Below, piece after piece: positions 45,425 through 53,638 of a DNA stretch of 64,000 bases. The notes beneath the pieces were generated by a model that worked only from the letters and a program-made list of their open reading frames with translations, was not told the DNA's origin and did not search any database. The translations under genes and the position numbers were made by a program. Source of the stretch: Caldilineaceae bacterium (GTDB lineage: Bacteria > Chloroflexota > Anaerolineae > Caldilineales > Caldilineaceae); contig JALHQH010000009.1 of NCBI GenBank assembly GCA_022842065.1, positions 254,243-318,242 of the forward strand. The letters run 5' to 3'. Within the stretch, counting starts at the first letter, position 1. Each line of letters starts with the position of its first letter.

Positions 45425-46084
45425 CTATAGGAGTTGTGGCTGTAGCAACCCACTCGGTAAGGCCACCGGAAAAACCGTACCGGCGAGATAAGCACAGACT
45501 AAACTGCGGGCGCGACTGAGCTGCAGCTTGACCGTCTCCAGCGATGTTGCGGTAATCATGGCAACCTCTTCACAGCTCTGCCCATACACATCGCGCAACA
45601 GCAGGGCCATGCGCAAGTCCGGCGGGATGGTATTGATGGCGCGCTCAAGCAGTTCATTAGGCGACAAGAGCAAGACTTTGCGCTCTGTCTGGCAGTTTAG
45701 CTGCTTGAACAGTGCATGTTGCCCCTTGCGCAGTTGCGCGAAGGAGCCGTTGCTGACGATCCGCAAGAGCCAACATTTGAAACTGCCCCCCGTAAAGGTT
45801 TTGATCGTCTGGTAGGCATTGATAAAGCTCGCTTGTACAACGTCGCCGGCACTGCGTTCCTGGCGCAACATGCGCAGGGCAAGGCTAAAGGCAAGGGTTT
45901 GATAAGCCAAAACCAGTTGGTTAAAGGCTGCCAAATCGCCGGCTTGGGCCGCAGCAATCTGGGCGGCTTCCGGATCGTCACCCCGCGAGTGCCACTGGGG
46001 TGGCCTTAGGGCTGGGCTAGCATCGTTGGGCGGGACAAGGTTTACCGGCAGATTCATAGGTGCGAGCGCCATCGTTGCGTACAT
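45425..46084 (-). CDS. ECF-type RNA polymerase sigma factor
   Basis: The 219-aa protein has sigma-70 region 2 (AFNQLVLAYQTLAFSLALRMLRQERSAGDVVQASFINAYQTIKTFTGG with a WLLRI segment) and region 4 (ERAINTIPPDLRMALLLRDVYGQSCEEVAMITATSLETVKLQLSRARSLV). The N-terminus has about 35 extra residues. No anti-sigma factor gene is adjacent, so control may be by another mechanism. It ends the cluster upstream of the selenoperoxiredoxin and is a candidate for reading the unusual promoters in this window, though this is only a guess. Confidence 0.88.
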   Translation of the reverse strand: MYATMALAPMNLPVNLVPPNDASPALRPPQWHSRGDDPEAAQIAAAQAGDLAAFNQLVLAYQTLAFSLALRMLRQERSAGDVVQASFINAYQTIKTFTGGSFKCWLLRIVSNGSFAQLRKGQHALFKQLNCQTERKVLLLSPNELLERAINTIPPDLRMALLLRDVYGQSCEEVAMITATSLETVKLQLSRARSLVCAYLAGTVFPVALPSGLLQPQLL

Positions 46085-46117
46085 CGGTTCTGTTTCCTCT
46101 TGTGAGTGATTACAATT

Positions 46118-46726
46118 TTACTTTTCCTGCGCAGGCTTCCACACCTGCCAGACATTCCCAACCAGATCAGGCCCCGGTTTCAACGTCAAATCACCGGGCA
46201 GCCAGCCAGCGGGCATGGCTTCTGTGCCGTTGCTGTTACGGACATGCTGGAAAGCCTGCACCTGGCGAATCGTCTCGGCGATGCGGCGGCCTACCGGCGG
46301 TGCCAAAATTTCCATCGCCTGGATCACGCCATCCGGGTCAATGATGAAGCGACCACGCAGTTCGATGCCCTGGCGCTCATCCCACACCCCAAAGGCGCGG
46401 CCCACATTGCCGGCCTGGTCAGCAGCCATATGAAAAGGCACCCCGCCCTCCACCATTTTCGACAACTCATAGTCGTTCCACATCTTGTGCACAAAGTGAC
46501 TATCCACACTGACCGAGATCACTTCCACACCCAATTTTTGCAGCGCAGGATATTGATCGGCGACCGCCGATATTTCCGTCGCTCAGACAAAGGTGAAGTC
46601 ACCAGGGTAGAAACAAAGCAGCACCCACTTCCCCAAATAATCTGAAAGTTTTACATCCGTGAATTTCCCCTGATAATAGGCCGGTGCCTGAAAATCTGGT
46701 GCCTTTTGTCCTACACGTGCGGTCAT
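46118..46726 (-). CDS. Selenocysteine-containing peroxiredoxin (AhpC/Prx type), UGA read-through
   Basis: One continuous frame is split only by a TGA at 46583-46585. Before it the protein reads [13 protein letters not shown]... FYPGDFTFV and after it [20 protein letters not shown]; the family motif there is P-x3-T-x2-C, so the TGA stands exactly at the peroxidatic Cys (residue 48, 202 aa total). A hairpin follows at once (see the SECIS entry). The resolving Cys of AhpC (CPAxW) is replaced: the tail reads EAMPAGW. It would reduce peroxides, probably with an outside thiol. AAAAAGGAG precedes ATG 46726; another in-frame ATG at 46834 also has AAAGG. A conserved promoter module lies upstream. Confidence 0.88.
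46556..46571 (-). promoter_or_regulatory. SECIS-like hairpin downstream of the UGA codon
   Basis: Read as RNA, AUCGGCGGUCGCCGAU starts 12 bases after the UGA and can form a 6-7 bp stem with GGUC at the tip, 18-21 bases after UGA. Bacterial SECIS elements need a stem-loop at this distance with a G/GU tip; the well-studied fdhF element also carries GGUC in its loop. A lower 5-bp pairing (GCGAC / GUCGC) is also possible. Confidence 0.7.
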
Positions 46727-46947
46727 CGTTGGCTCCTTTTTGGCTTGCGTTGTGTCACTTTGTAGCGTAATGGATGGGTCTTCCCCCATCACGGTGCCGG
46801 TTGTACGGGCGCATCCGAGCGGTTCATCGGTCATTGTGATGCCTTTCTATAATAGAAAACCGCGTAATGGCTCCGGTGCAAGCATAACCGTTGCGCGGCA
46901 AGAACTCTTCGACTTTTGTCGGGTTTGTGGGGGTGAATCGTCTCTTC

Positions 46948-47003
46948 ATGGTACGCTGAAAGCTGATGAATGGCGTCAACAGGGCGTTGATTTTTGCCTC
47001 AAC
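46948..47003 (-). promoter_or_regulatory. Conserved stress-type promoter module, copy 3 (selenoperoxiredoxin)
   Basis: On the minus strand: GTTGA, 8 bases, TCAAC (46986-47003), 6 bases, TTGACG (46974-46979), 20 bases, TACCAT (46948-46953). The -10 is the weakest of the four. It is about 115-220 bp ahead of the two candidate starts. Confidence 0.68.
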
Positions 47004-47091
47004 AAAAAAATAGCGGCGGTGAGCAGTCATCTCAACAATGATTGAATTCCTACGCATGTTACTGGATCTGAAGAAACGATATTATCTATGC

Positions 47092-47220
47092 CTAACGATC
47101 CAGCAGCCGGTTCTTCGCACGTGCGAACTCATCGTCGGTCAACACGCCCGCATCGGGTCGTGCGTGATGTGGCAAGATTGTTAACCATAATGTTGCGCGT
47201 TTTTCTTGATTCTGTTGCAT
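47092..47220 (-). CDS. SHOCT-domain mini-ORF or remnant
   Basis: A 42-aa frame ends in PDAGVLTDDEFARAKNRLLDR, which matches the C-terminal SHOCT domain found in many bacterial proteins. The first 20 residues (MQQNQEKRATLWLTILPHHA) are unrelated. No ribosome site is seen. It may be the last piece of a decayed larger gene, or a true small protein. It lies between the OmpR pair and the selenoperoxiredoxin promoter. Confidence 0.5.
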   Translation of the reverse strand: MQQNQEKRATLWLTILPHHARPDAGVLTDDEFARAKNRLLDR

Positions 47221-47262
47221 CGTTAACCGCGGTTTTGGCGTAGAAGTAGAAGTTTTATTCCG

Positions 47263-47291
47263 TTGGGTATGCCATGTAGATGTGCTATACT
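47263..47291 (+). promoter_or_regulatory. Promoter of the OmpR/HK pair
   Basis: TTGGGT (47263-47268), 17 bases, TATACT (47286-47291), about 55 bp ahead of the start at 47346. Good spacing and -10; the -35 is imperfect. Confidence 0.55.
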
Positions 47292-47345
47292 TAGGCTTTA
47301 GTAACCTATTTGAGTAGTAAGTATCCCCTGTCAGGGAGAACGTTC

Positions 47346-48050
47346 ATGAGCCAGGTCAAAATTCTCGTTGTCGATGACGAACCGGCGATTCTCGATACGG
47401 TGCGTGCCTATTTGGAAGCGGAAGGATACACGGTGCAAACGGCTAGCGATGGGCCTGGTGCGCTCAAATTGGCCCGTACCTTCCAGCCCAATCTCATTGT
47501 CCTCGACATTCTGCTGCCGGGATTGGATGGCATCCAAGTATTACAACGTCTGCGTCAGGAATCGGATGTTTACGTTTTGCTGTTGACGGCCAAAACACAC
47601 GAGACCGATAAGGTCGTCGGCTTAACCGTGGGCGCTGATGACTTTGTGACCAAGCCCTTTAGCCCGCGCGAACTAATCGCGCGCGTCAAGGCACTGTTGC
47701 GCCGTGGCCGCAGGGGTGATAGTGGGGGTGATAGTGGGGCAACGACCCTACTTTTCCGTCGCCTGCGCATCGATCCGCAGGCGCGCCGCCTCTGGAAAGA
47801 TGAAAACCCCGTTGAATTGACACCATCCGAGTTTGACCTGCTCTATGCATTGGCCCGCCATCATGGCCGCGTGCTCAGTCGTGACCAGTTGATCGAACAG
47901 GTGTGGGGCTATGATTATTATGGGGATGACCGCGTGGTGGATGTTCACATCGGACGCATCCGTAAAAAAGTGGAAGATGACGCGGCGAACCCGCTGTTGC
48001 TCGCGACGGCGCGTGGCGCGGGCTATCGCTTTGAAGATGAACCCGTATGA
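47346..48050 (+). CDS. OmpR-family response regulator
   Basis: The 234-aa protein has a receiver (KILVVDDEPAI, phospho-Asp in LIVLDILLPGLDGI, conserved Lys in DFVTKPFSPRE) and a C-terminal winged helix with VELTPSEFDLLYALARHHGRVLSRDQLIEQVWGYDYYGDDRVVDVHIGRIRKKV. ATG 47346 is chosen because AGGGAGA sits just ahead and the protein then begins one residue run before the receiver. It overlaps the kinase gene by four bases. The signal and target genes are not known. Confidence 0.94.
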   Translation: MSQVKILVVDDEPAILDTVRAYLEAEGYTVQTASDGPGALKLARTFQPNLIVLDILLPGLDGIQVLQRLRQESDVYVLLLTAKTHETDKVVGLTVGADDFVTKPFSPRELIARVKALLRRGRRGDSGGDSGATTLLFRRLRIDPQARRLWKDENPVELTPSEFDLLYALARHHGRVLSRDQLIEQVWGYDYYGDDRVVDVHIGRIRKKVEDDAANPLLLATARGAGYRFEDEPV

Positions 48051-49159
48051 AGCTGCTCAATACGATCCAGCAGCGGCTTGGCTGGAAACTTTTCCTCTCT
48101 TATCTGGTGATCATTCTCGTTGTCGTCGTCGTCCTTGACACAACATCCGAGTTTCGTGCGGTGACGATGATCGAGCAGGCTTTTGCACAGCTACCAGCCC
48201 CGTTACGTGATGATCCAGCACTCATCGCTACGCTGCATGACAGCTTCCAGAGCGCCGTCAATCAGTCACTGGCCATCGGCAGTGTTGCGGCCATCTTGGT
48301 GGCAGCGTTCCTCAGCCTCTTCATTGTCAGCCGCATTGTGCGCCCCATTCAGGTCATGATGCAGGCCAGCCGGCGCATTGCCCGTGGTGATTACCATCAC
48401 CGGATCGAAATACCTGGGCAAGATGAACTGAGCGCGTTGGCGCAACACTTCAACCAGATGAGCGAGACCTTGGAGCGTACAGAAGCGCGGCGGGTTGAGG
48501 GAATCGGCGACCTGGCGCATGAATTGCGCACCCCACTTAGCAGCATCAAAAGTATGATGGAAGGGTTGGTTGATGGTCTGTTGACTGCTGAGCCGACCAC
48601 GTTTCTGCGCGTCCAACGTGAAGTTGCCCGCTTGCAACGGCTGGTGCATGATCTGGAGGAGCTTTCCCGGATCGAGGCCGGCCAGATTGGGCTCAACTTG
48701 CACAAGATCAACATCAATGACGTGATCCACGCCGCCGCTGACCGCCTGCAACCACAATTTGAAGACAAAGAGGTCCAGTTACACCTCGATCTGCCGCACA
48801 CACCGCTCCGTGGCCGGCTCGATACAGGCCGCATCTTGCAGGTTCTGCTTAACCTAATGGGCAATGCCCTGCAATATACGCCATCTGGCGGCGCAGTGAC
48901 GGTACAAGTCCAGCGCCAGGATGGCGAGATCGCGGTTATCGTTTGCGACACCGGCATCGGCATTGCCGGCGAGCATCTCCCCTACCTCTTCGAACGTTTC
49001 TACCGGGTCGATCACGCGCGCACGGCCAACGGCGGTAGTGGCATCGGCCTAACCATTGCTCGTCGCCTAATAGAGGCACACAATGGACGTATTTGGGTCA
49101 CCAGCCCTGGAACTGGTTTGGGTAGCTCTTTTACCTTTACGTTGCCTTTGATCGATTAA
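48047..49159 (+). CDS. Sensor histidine kinase, partner of the OmpR regulator
   Basis: The 370-aa kinase has a membrane helix at about 15-35, a short outer loop of about 45 residues, a second helix at about 72-95, then HAMP, HisKA with the phospho-His in IGDLAHELRTPLSSI and a HATPase with NLMGNALQYTPSGG, DTGIGI and GGSGIGLTIARRLIEAH. The small outer loop suggests sensing of a simple chemical or membrane state. It follows the regulator by ATGA overlap in one operon. It is about 50 bp ahead of a family C hairpin that may end the transcript. Confidence 0.94.
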   Translation: MKLLNTIQQRLGWKLFLSYLVIILVVVVVLDTTSEFRAVTMIEQAFAQLPAPLRDDPALIATLHDSFQSAVNQSLAIGSVAAILVAAFLSLFIVSRIVRPIQVMMQASRRIARGDYHHRIEIPGQDELSALAQHFNQMSETLERTEARRVEGIGDLAHELRTPLSSIKSMMEGLVDGLLTAEPTTFLRVQREVARLQRLVHDLEELSRIEAGQIGLNLHKININDVIHAAADRLQPQFEDKEVQLHLDLPHTPLRGRLDTGRILQVLLNLMGNALQYTPSGGAVTVQVQRQDGEIAVIVCDTGIGIAGEHLPYLFERFYRVDHARTANGGSGIGLTIARRLIEAHNGRIWVTSPGTGLGSSFTFTLPLID

Positions 49160-49162
49160 TCT

Positions 49163-49228
49163 AGGACTTACGCAGCGCTCTCTGGCTTCGACACGCTCAG
49201 CCGCCGAGCGCTGCGTAAGTCTTATAAT
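49163..49228. repeat. Palindromic repeat, family C copy 2
   Basis: AGGACTTACGCAGCGC and GCGCTGCGTAAGTC form the arms around GGCTTCGACACGCTCAGCC. It is an inverted copy of 19741-19808. Directly after the kinase stop, it probably ends transcription. The rest of 49229-49590 has a 17-bp perfect stem (49438-49454 with 49476-49492) and no convincing gene. Confidence 0.75.
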
Positions 49229-49792
49229 CCTCGCTTTTCTTCATCAAATCTTCACACAAGCTTCAAACGCACGTTGTCATTCCCCACTACACTTACGACT
49301 GTGCATGGATCGCAAAACGACATTGTGCGCAGACGTTGCACAAATTAATAGCGCTCATCAGCTGAAATTGTACAAACACAATAATTTACCGCTGGTTAAA
49401 TCATCAGTTTACACAATTTTCTTATAGAGATGACACGTAAACTTGGCACAATCTCACCCTGTTGCGTGCTGCGGTAGATTGTGCCAAGTTTAAATAATGT
49501 GTCTATTAGCTGAGCCATTAGCATTCCGGTTGTGCGATTGGAGATTGCGAATCGCGGCTCTTCCGTTTCTATTCGCGCCAGATCGTAGGGGGCCACCATG
49601 CCAGCGTATAGGAGTGACGGTTTTGAATTCACATATCTTCTCTTGGTGATCACCGTTATCGGTCTGGCAGTGTTGGCAGTCAGCAAGCTCTTTCCCGCTT
49701 ACCCGCGATCAGCGCAACGCGTGGGACAACCAGACAGAACAACGAACATCGCCAGACGGATTCGGGAGAAAAAAGCGACAATACGTACACAA

Positions 49793-50035
49793 ATGGTTAG
49801 TAAAGCGAAAACAACGTTTTTGCTCGGCGCGCTGACCGCCTTGTTGCTGTTTATCGGCAACTGGCAGGGCGGCAAAGAGGGCATGATCTTTGCCTTTGTG
49901 CTGGCGCTGGTGATGAACGGTGGTCTCTGGTGGTTTTCGGACAAGCTCGCCTTACGCATGGCGGGTGCCCGTGAGGTAACCCCTGCTGAGGCAGCGGAAG
50001 TCAGATCGAAGCGTGGTGTGCCCACCGACTCATAA
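49793..50035 (+). pseudogene. Truncated HtpX-like membrane protease
   Basis: MVSKAKTTFLLGALTALLLFIGNWQGGKEG followed by MNGGLWWFSDKLALRMAGAREVTPAEAAEV matches the N-terminal part of protease HtpX, including the MN..Y/W..SDK region and the start of the next helix. The protein ends after about 80 residues with TAA, before the HExxH zinc site, so it cannot be an active protease. Nothing downstream in any frame restores HtpX. A longer frame from 49598 adds a 65-aa helical stretch that does not look like HtpX. It is probably a broken gene or a small helix-only derivative. Confidence 0.72.
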
Positions 50036-50141
50036 CCACAATTTCAGCGTAATCGTTATGCCATTCCAATCATCCAAGGTATCCATCCTTTACGATGAGC
50101 GTTTGGTGGCATGCCCTGATTGCTATAGGAGGATTAATAAA

Positions 50142-50339
50142 ATGAAATTTGCCTTAGCTCAGAAGATCTTGCGAATGTGGGTCACCATCTTGATTGCAGC
50201 CTTTGCCGTGACAGCCTGTATTGGCGGAGAGGGTGATGGTCGCGATGCGACCGGCATCGAATCCATCATCGGGACCGGTGGTGAAGAGGAGAGTGAGCGT
50301 CAGGAAGAAGGTGAAGATGAAGATGAGGATGAAGATTAA
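50142..50339 (+). CDS. Small acidic lipoprotein
   Basis: The 65-aa product has a lipoprotein signal with the lipobox AVTAC (Cys near residue 26), then about 40 residues rich in Gly, Glu and Asp, ending in EDEDEDED-like acidic runs. GGAGG lies ahead of the ATG at 50142. It sits just upstream of hflK/hflC and may be part of that operon. Function is unknown; the acidic tail could bind cations or a basic partner. Confidence 0.7.
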   Translation: MKFALAQKILRMWVTILIAAFAVTACIGGEGDGRDATGIESIIGTGGEEESERQEEGEDEDEDED

Positions 50340-50385
50340 CCGTGTGGAAGATGATCAAAAGCGTTCATAAGACAAGGAGAAAACA

Positions 50386-51423
50386 GTGAGAGAAACAAAT
50401 CTATCGAATAAACCCGGACCGAACGATGCCCTCGACCCGGAATTGCTCTTAAGCACGGTGCGCGACTGGCTATCTTCACGCTTGCCCTGGCTCGTTGGAA
50501 TCGGCGTGGTGGTGCTATGGCTGCTCTCCGGCGTCTACACGGTCGGACCGGGCGAGCGGGGATTGGTGCTGACTTTTGGCAAATTGACCAGTCAAAGCGA
50601 ATCCGGGCTGCATTACCGCCTCCCAGGGCCAATCCAATCCCACTTTGTCGTAGACACGGCGCAGGTGCGCACGGCCGAAGTGGGCTACCGGACCGAGAGC
50701 GGCAGCCAAAGTGTTGTGTTGGAAGAGGCACAGATGCTCACCGGAGACGAGAACATGGTGGTGGTGCAACTGTTCATTCAATACTTGGTGCAAGATCCGG
50801 TGGCCTATCTCTTCCACGTGAATAATGCAGAAGAGGTACTCAATGATTCGGCCGAGATCGCGTTACGCTCCGCCGTCGGGCAAAACACGATTGACTTTAC
50901 CATGACCGAGGGGCGCGTGCAGGCGCAGGAAGCGGTTCGGGCACTCCTGCAAACGCTGCTTGATCAGTACAAAACCGGGTTGCTGATCACCGAGGCCCGG
51001 CTGCTGGCTGTAGACCCACCGGCCGAGGTACGCGACGCCTTCCATGATGTGGTGCGTGCGTTTGAAGATCGGGAGCGGCTGGTCAAGGAAGCCGAGGGCT
51101 ACGCCGAGCAGGTGGTGCCGGCGGCGCGCGGCCAAGCGGCACAAATGGTGTTGGAGGCAGAGGCCTACCGCGAGCAGCGGTTGATCCGCGCCGAGGGTGA
51201 TGCCGCTCGCTTCCTGACCCTGCTGACGGAATATGACAAGGCTCCGGAAGTGATGCGCGAGCGGTTGTACCTTGAAAGCATTGAGCAGGTCCTATCCGGC
51301 GCGGATATCTTCGTGATGGAAACCGGTAACGGTGGCGTTTTGCCGTTCTTACCGCTAACCGGCCAAGCCCCGACGATATCACAGCCGGTTACTGTTCCCG
51401 CTGCACCGGCGACGGCCCCCTAA
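50386..51423 (+). CDS. hflK: FtsH-regulating SPFH protein HflK
   Basis: The 345-aa protein starts with GTG at 50386 with AAGGAG ahead. It has one membrane helix (about 33-51, WLVGIGVVVLWLLSGVYTVGPGERGLVLTF) followed by an SPFH/band-7 domain (GLHYRLPGPI, DENMVVVQLFIQYLV) and a charged helical tail. With HflC it forms a large cage around FtsH that limits its access to membrane proteins. The C-terminal PAAPATAP tail is short. It is directly upstream of hflC (30 bp), and ftsH itself is elsewhere in the window at 24456-26456. Confidence 0.92.
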   Translation: MRETNLSNKPGPNDALDPELLLSTVRDWLSSRLPWLVGIGVVVLWLLSGVYTVGPGERGLVLTFGKLTSQSESGLHYRLPGPIQSHFVVDTAQVRTAEVGYRTESGSQSVVLEEAQMLTGDENMVVVQLFIQYLVQDPVAYLFHVNNAEEVLNDSAEIALRSAVGQNTIDFTMTEGRVQAQEAVRALLQTLLDQYKTGLLITEARLLAVDPPAEVRDAFHDVVRAFEDRERLVKEAEGYAEQVVPAARGQAAQMVLEAEAYREQRLIRAEGDAARFLTLLTEYDKAPEVMRERLYLESIEQVLSGADIFVMETGNGGVLPFLPLTGQAPTISQPVTVPAAPATAP

Positions 51424-51453
51424 AAGTCAATCCACAAGTGAAGGAGCAAACCC

Positions 51454-52347
51454 ATGATAAGACTCATCGTTACCGGTGTAGCGGCCCTGTTGGCCATCAC
51501 CGTTTATCAATCGGCATATGTCATTAGTGAGTGGCAGCAAGGGCTCGTGTTTCAGTTTGGTGATCCGGTACGGGAGGTGCGTGATCCGGGCCTCTACTTC
51601 AAGACGCCGATCATCCACAATCTGGTCATACTGGAGAAGCGTGTTCTAGGTACCCAACCCCAGAGCGCTGAGTATCTGACGCTGGACAAGAAACGACTGC
51701 TGGTGGATCACGTCTCGCGTTGGCAGATCACCGATCCACTGCTCTTCTACCGCACTGTGCGCAACGAAACCGGGGCCATGGCCCGGCTGGATCAGGTGAT
51801 TGCCGGTCGGCTACGCGAGGAAGTTGCCAAGCACAACTTTATTGACATCGTGCGCGCAGAGCGCGAACAAATTATGTCAACCGTGACTGACGGTGCGCAG
51901 GAGGCGGCCACATCGTTTGGCATTGCGCTGCTGGATGTGCGCATTATGCGGATTGATTTGCCGAACGAGGTGCAGGCTAGCGTCTTCGCCCGCATGCAGG
52001 CCGAGCGCGAACGGATCGCCAAGCGCTACCGGGCAGAGGGCGAAGAACAGGCACTGGAAATCCAGGCGGCAGCCGACAAAGAGCGTGAGATCATTCTGGC
52101 GACCGCCTATGGTGAGAGCCAGGTCTTGCGGGGTGAAGGCGACGCCCAGGCCGCCTTTGTGACGGCCAATGCCTTTGGCCAGGATCTGGAGTTCTACGGC
52201 CTAGTGCGGCGGCTGCAGGTGTATGAAACGATCCTGGCCGAGGGGTCAACCATTATGTTGCCACCGCATTCAGACCTGCTGCGCTATCTTGAATCACCGA
52301 CGTTTGTGCCGCTTGTCGGCGAGCAAACAGCGGCTGTCAGTGAGTGA
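51454..52347 (+). CDS. hflC: FtsH-regulating SPFH protein HflC
   Basis: The 297-aa protein has an N-terminal helix (about 3-22), then the SPFH domain with GLVFQFGDPVREVRDPGLYFKTP and RRLLVDHVSRWQITDPLLFYRTV-like strands. It has the long helix QASVFARMQAERERIAKRYRAEGEEQALEIQAAADKEREIILA typical of HflC. It partners HflK in the FtsH-controlling complex. AAGGAG precedes the ATG. Cotranscribed with hflK. Confidence 0.93.
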   Translation: MIRLIVTGVAALLAITVYQSAYVISEWQQGLVFQFGDPVREVRDPGLYFKTPIIHNLVILEKRVLGTQPQSAEYLTLDKKRLLVDHVSRWQITDPLLFYRTVRNETGAMARLDQVIAGRLREEVAKHNFIDIVRAEREQIMSTVTDGAQEAATSFGIALLDVRIMRIDLPNEVQASVFARMQAERERIAKRYRAEGEEQALEIQAAADKEREIILATAYGESQVLRGEGDAQAAFVTANAFGQDLEFYGLVRRLQVYETILAEGSTIMLPPHSDLLRYLESPTFVPLVGEQTAAVSE

Positions 52348-52523
52348 CGGTTTGCGGTGACTTGCTTACTGCATTCTGCAAGAACGGGCACTTTTGATCA
52401 GGCAGACGCTCTCCGGCAAAGTGCGACAGGAATTTGAGGAGGCGTTGTGGCGAATTGAGGCTTTCATCGCTACAGAGTTACGCCCAGAGGCAAAAGGCAC
52501 GGCCAACAAATAAGGAGGAGAAG

Positions 52524-52805
52524 ATGAAATGCCCGACATGTATCGTCGAGTTGAAGATAGTAGACCGGCAGGGGGTTGAAATTGACTACTGCCCTCAGTG
52601 CCGCGGCGTCTGGCTTGACCGAGGTGAACTCGACAAGATTATCGAGCGATCGGCAACGGTAGATTTTGATGACGACCGGGACGACCGGGATGACCGGAAC
52701 TACCGCGAGCGATCGGGGGAGTACGACGAATCCCGGCGATACTCAGGGGAAAAGCGCAAGCGGCGCAAATCATTCCTTGGGGAGATGTTCGACATGCTCG
52801 GTTGA
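52524..52805 (+). CDS. TFIIB-type zinc-ribbon protein
   Basis: The 93-aa protein begins MKCPTC and contains a zf-TFIIB ribbon: CPTC at 3-6 and CPQCRGVWLDRGELDKI at about 23-39, a four-cysteine metal site with the family's WLDxGEL signature. The rest is a charged tail with repeated DDRDDRDD and KRKRRK segments. Members are often near membrane or stress genes but their role is not defined. AAGGAGGAG precedes the ATG at 52524, which fixes the start. It lies between hflC and dedA. Confidence 0.85.
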   Translation: MKCPTCIVELKIVDRQGVEIDYCPQCRGVWLDRGELDKIIERSATVDFDDDRDDRDDRNYRERSGEYDESRRYSGEKRKRRKSFLGEMFDMLG

Positions 52806-52941
52806 GGATCCATCACGGGCACTGGTTCAGCTCGGTTTGTATCAGAGAGAAACGCAAACCACTACTTCTGATATATAAATTGAGCTGAACCAGCGCTCAA
52901 GAAGCTGTTGCAAATATGGGATCACGGAGAAATCATCCAAT

Positions 52942-53601
52942 ATGGCTGGATTTGCAGAACAAATACGAACTTTTCTGGAGCAAATCATTACGCAGCTGGG
53001 CTATCTCGGCATTATGCTGGCGACAATTCTCGAAGCCGTTTTCCCGCCATTGCCGTCGGATCTAGTGGTTCCCGCGGCCGGCCTGCTGGTCGCGCGTAAC
53101 GAGCTGCATTTTGCTGGAATCGTCATCGCTGCCACGGTCGGCTCGCTGATTGGCTCGCTGGTGTTGTATGCTGTTGGCCGACGCGCCGGGGATTCGCTCA
53201 CACGAAAATTCATCAGCCGTTACGGGCGCTGGCTGTTCCTGCACGAAACCGATCTGGATAAAGTCGACCGGTTGTTTGCTCGCTATAGTAAAGTCATCAT
53301 CCTATTTGGCCATCTCATTCCGGGCGTGCGCAGTTTGATCTCTTTACCAGCCGGGATGAGCCGCATGCCGCTGGCTGATTTTGTTCTGTTCACAGTGTTG
53401 GGCGCGGGGGCTCGTGCCACATTACAAACTGCGACTGGCGCGCTCCTTGGCCATAACTGGCCGCGCTTGCTCCTTGTGATCGAGGAGTTTGAGTGGCTGG
53501 TCTATCTACTGATCGCGATGGCAGTGGCGGCTGGCTTGATAAAGATTATCTGGGCCAAGCGCGCGTACCTGACAAATACCGGGACCGTCCAGGTGGACTG
53601 A
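52942..53601 (+). CDS. DedA-family membrane protein
   Basis: The 219-aa protein has the DedA/SNARE-associated fold: an N-terminal helical region with LGYLGIMLATILEAVFPPLPSDLVVPAAGLLVARN, a GSLIGSLVLYAVGRRAGDSLTRKF helix, then the signature FGHLIPGVRSLISLPAGMSRMPLADF. Family members help move lipids (phosphatidylethanolamine or undecaprenyl phosphate) across the membrane. It closes the hflK-hflC-zinc ribbon operon. Confidence 0.9.
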   Translation: MAGFAEQIRTFLEQIITQLGYLGIMLATILEAVFPPLPSDLVVPAAGLLVARNELHFAGIVIAATVGSLIGSLVLYAVGRRAGDSLTRKFISRYGRWLFLHETDLDKVDRLFARYSKVIILFGHLIPGVRSLISLPAGMSRMPLADFVLFTVLGAGARATLQTATGALLGHNWPRLLLVIEEFEWLVYLLIAMAVAAGLIKIIWAKRAYLTNTGTVQVD

Positions 53602-53638
53602 GCGGGAGAGCACAACAGTATCGCTCTGAAGATTTACG

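Noticed and set aside
46118..46834. Peroxiredoxin as a pseudogene or two separate genes
   Set aside because: The only break is a single TGA at the catalytic Cys codon with intact frame on both sides and a SECIS-like hairpin. This fits selenocysteine better than decay.
49396..49686. Minus-strand frame of 96 codons overlapping the HtpX region
   Set aside because: No domain, poor composition, and part of it is a perfect inverted repeat.
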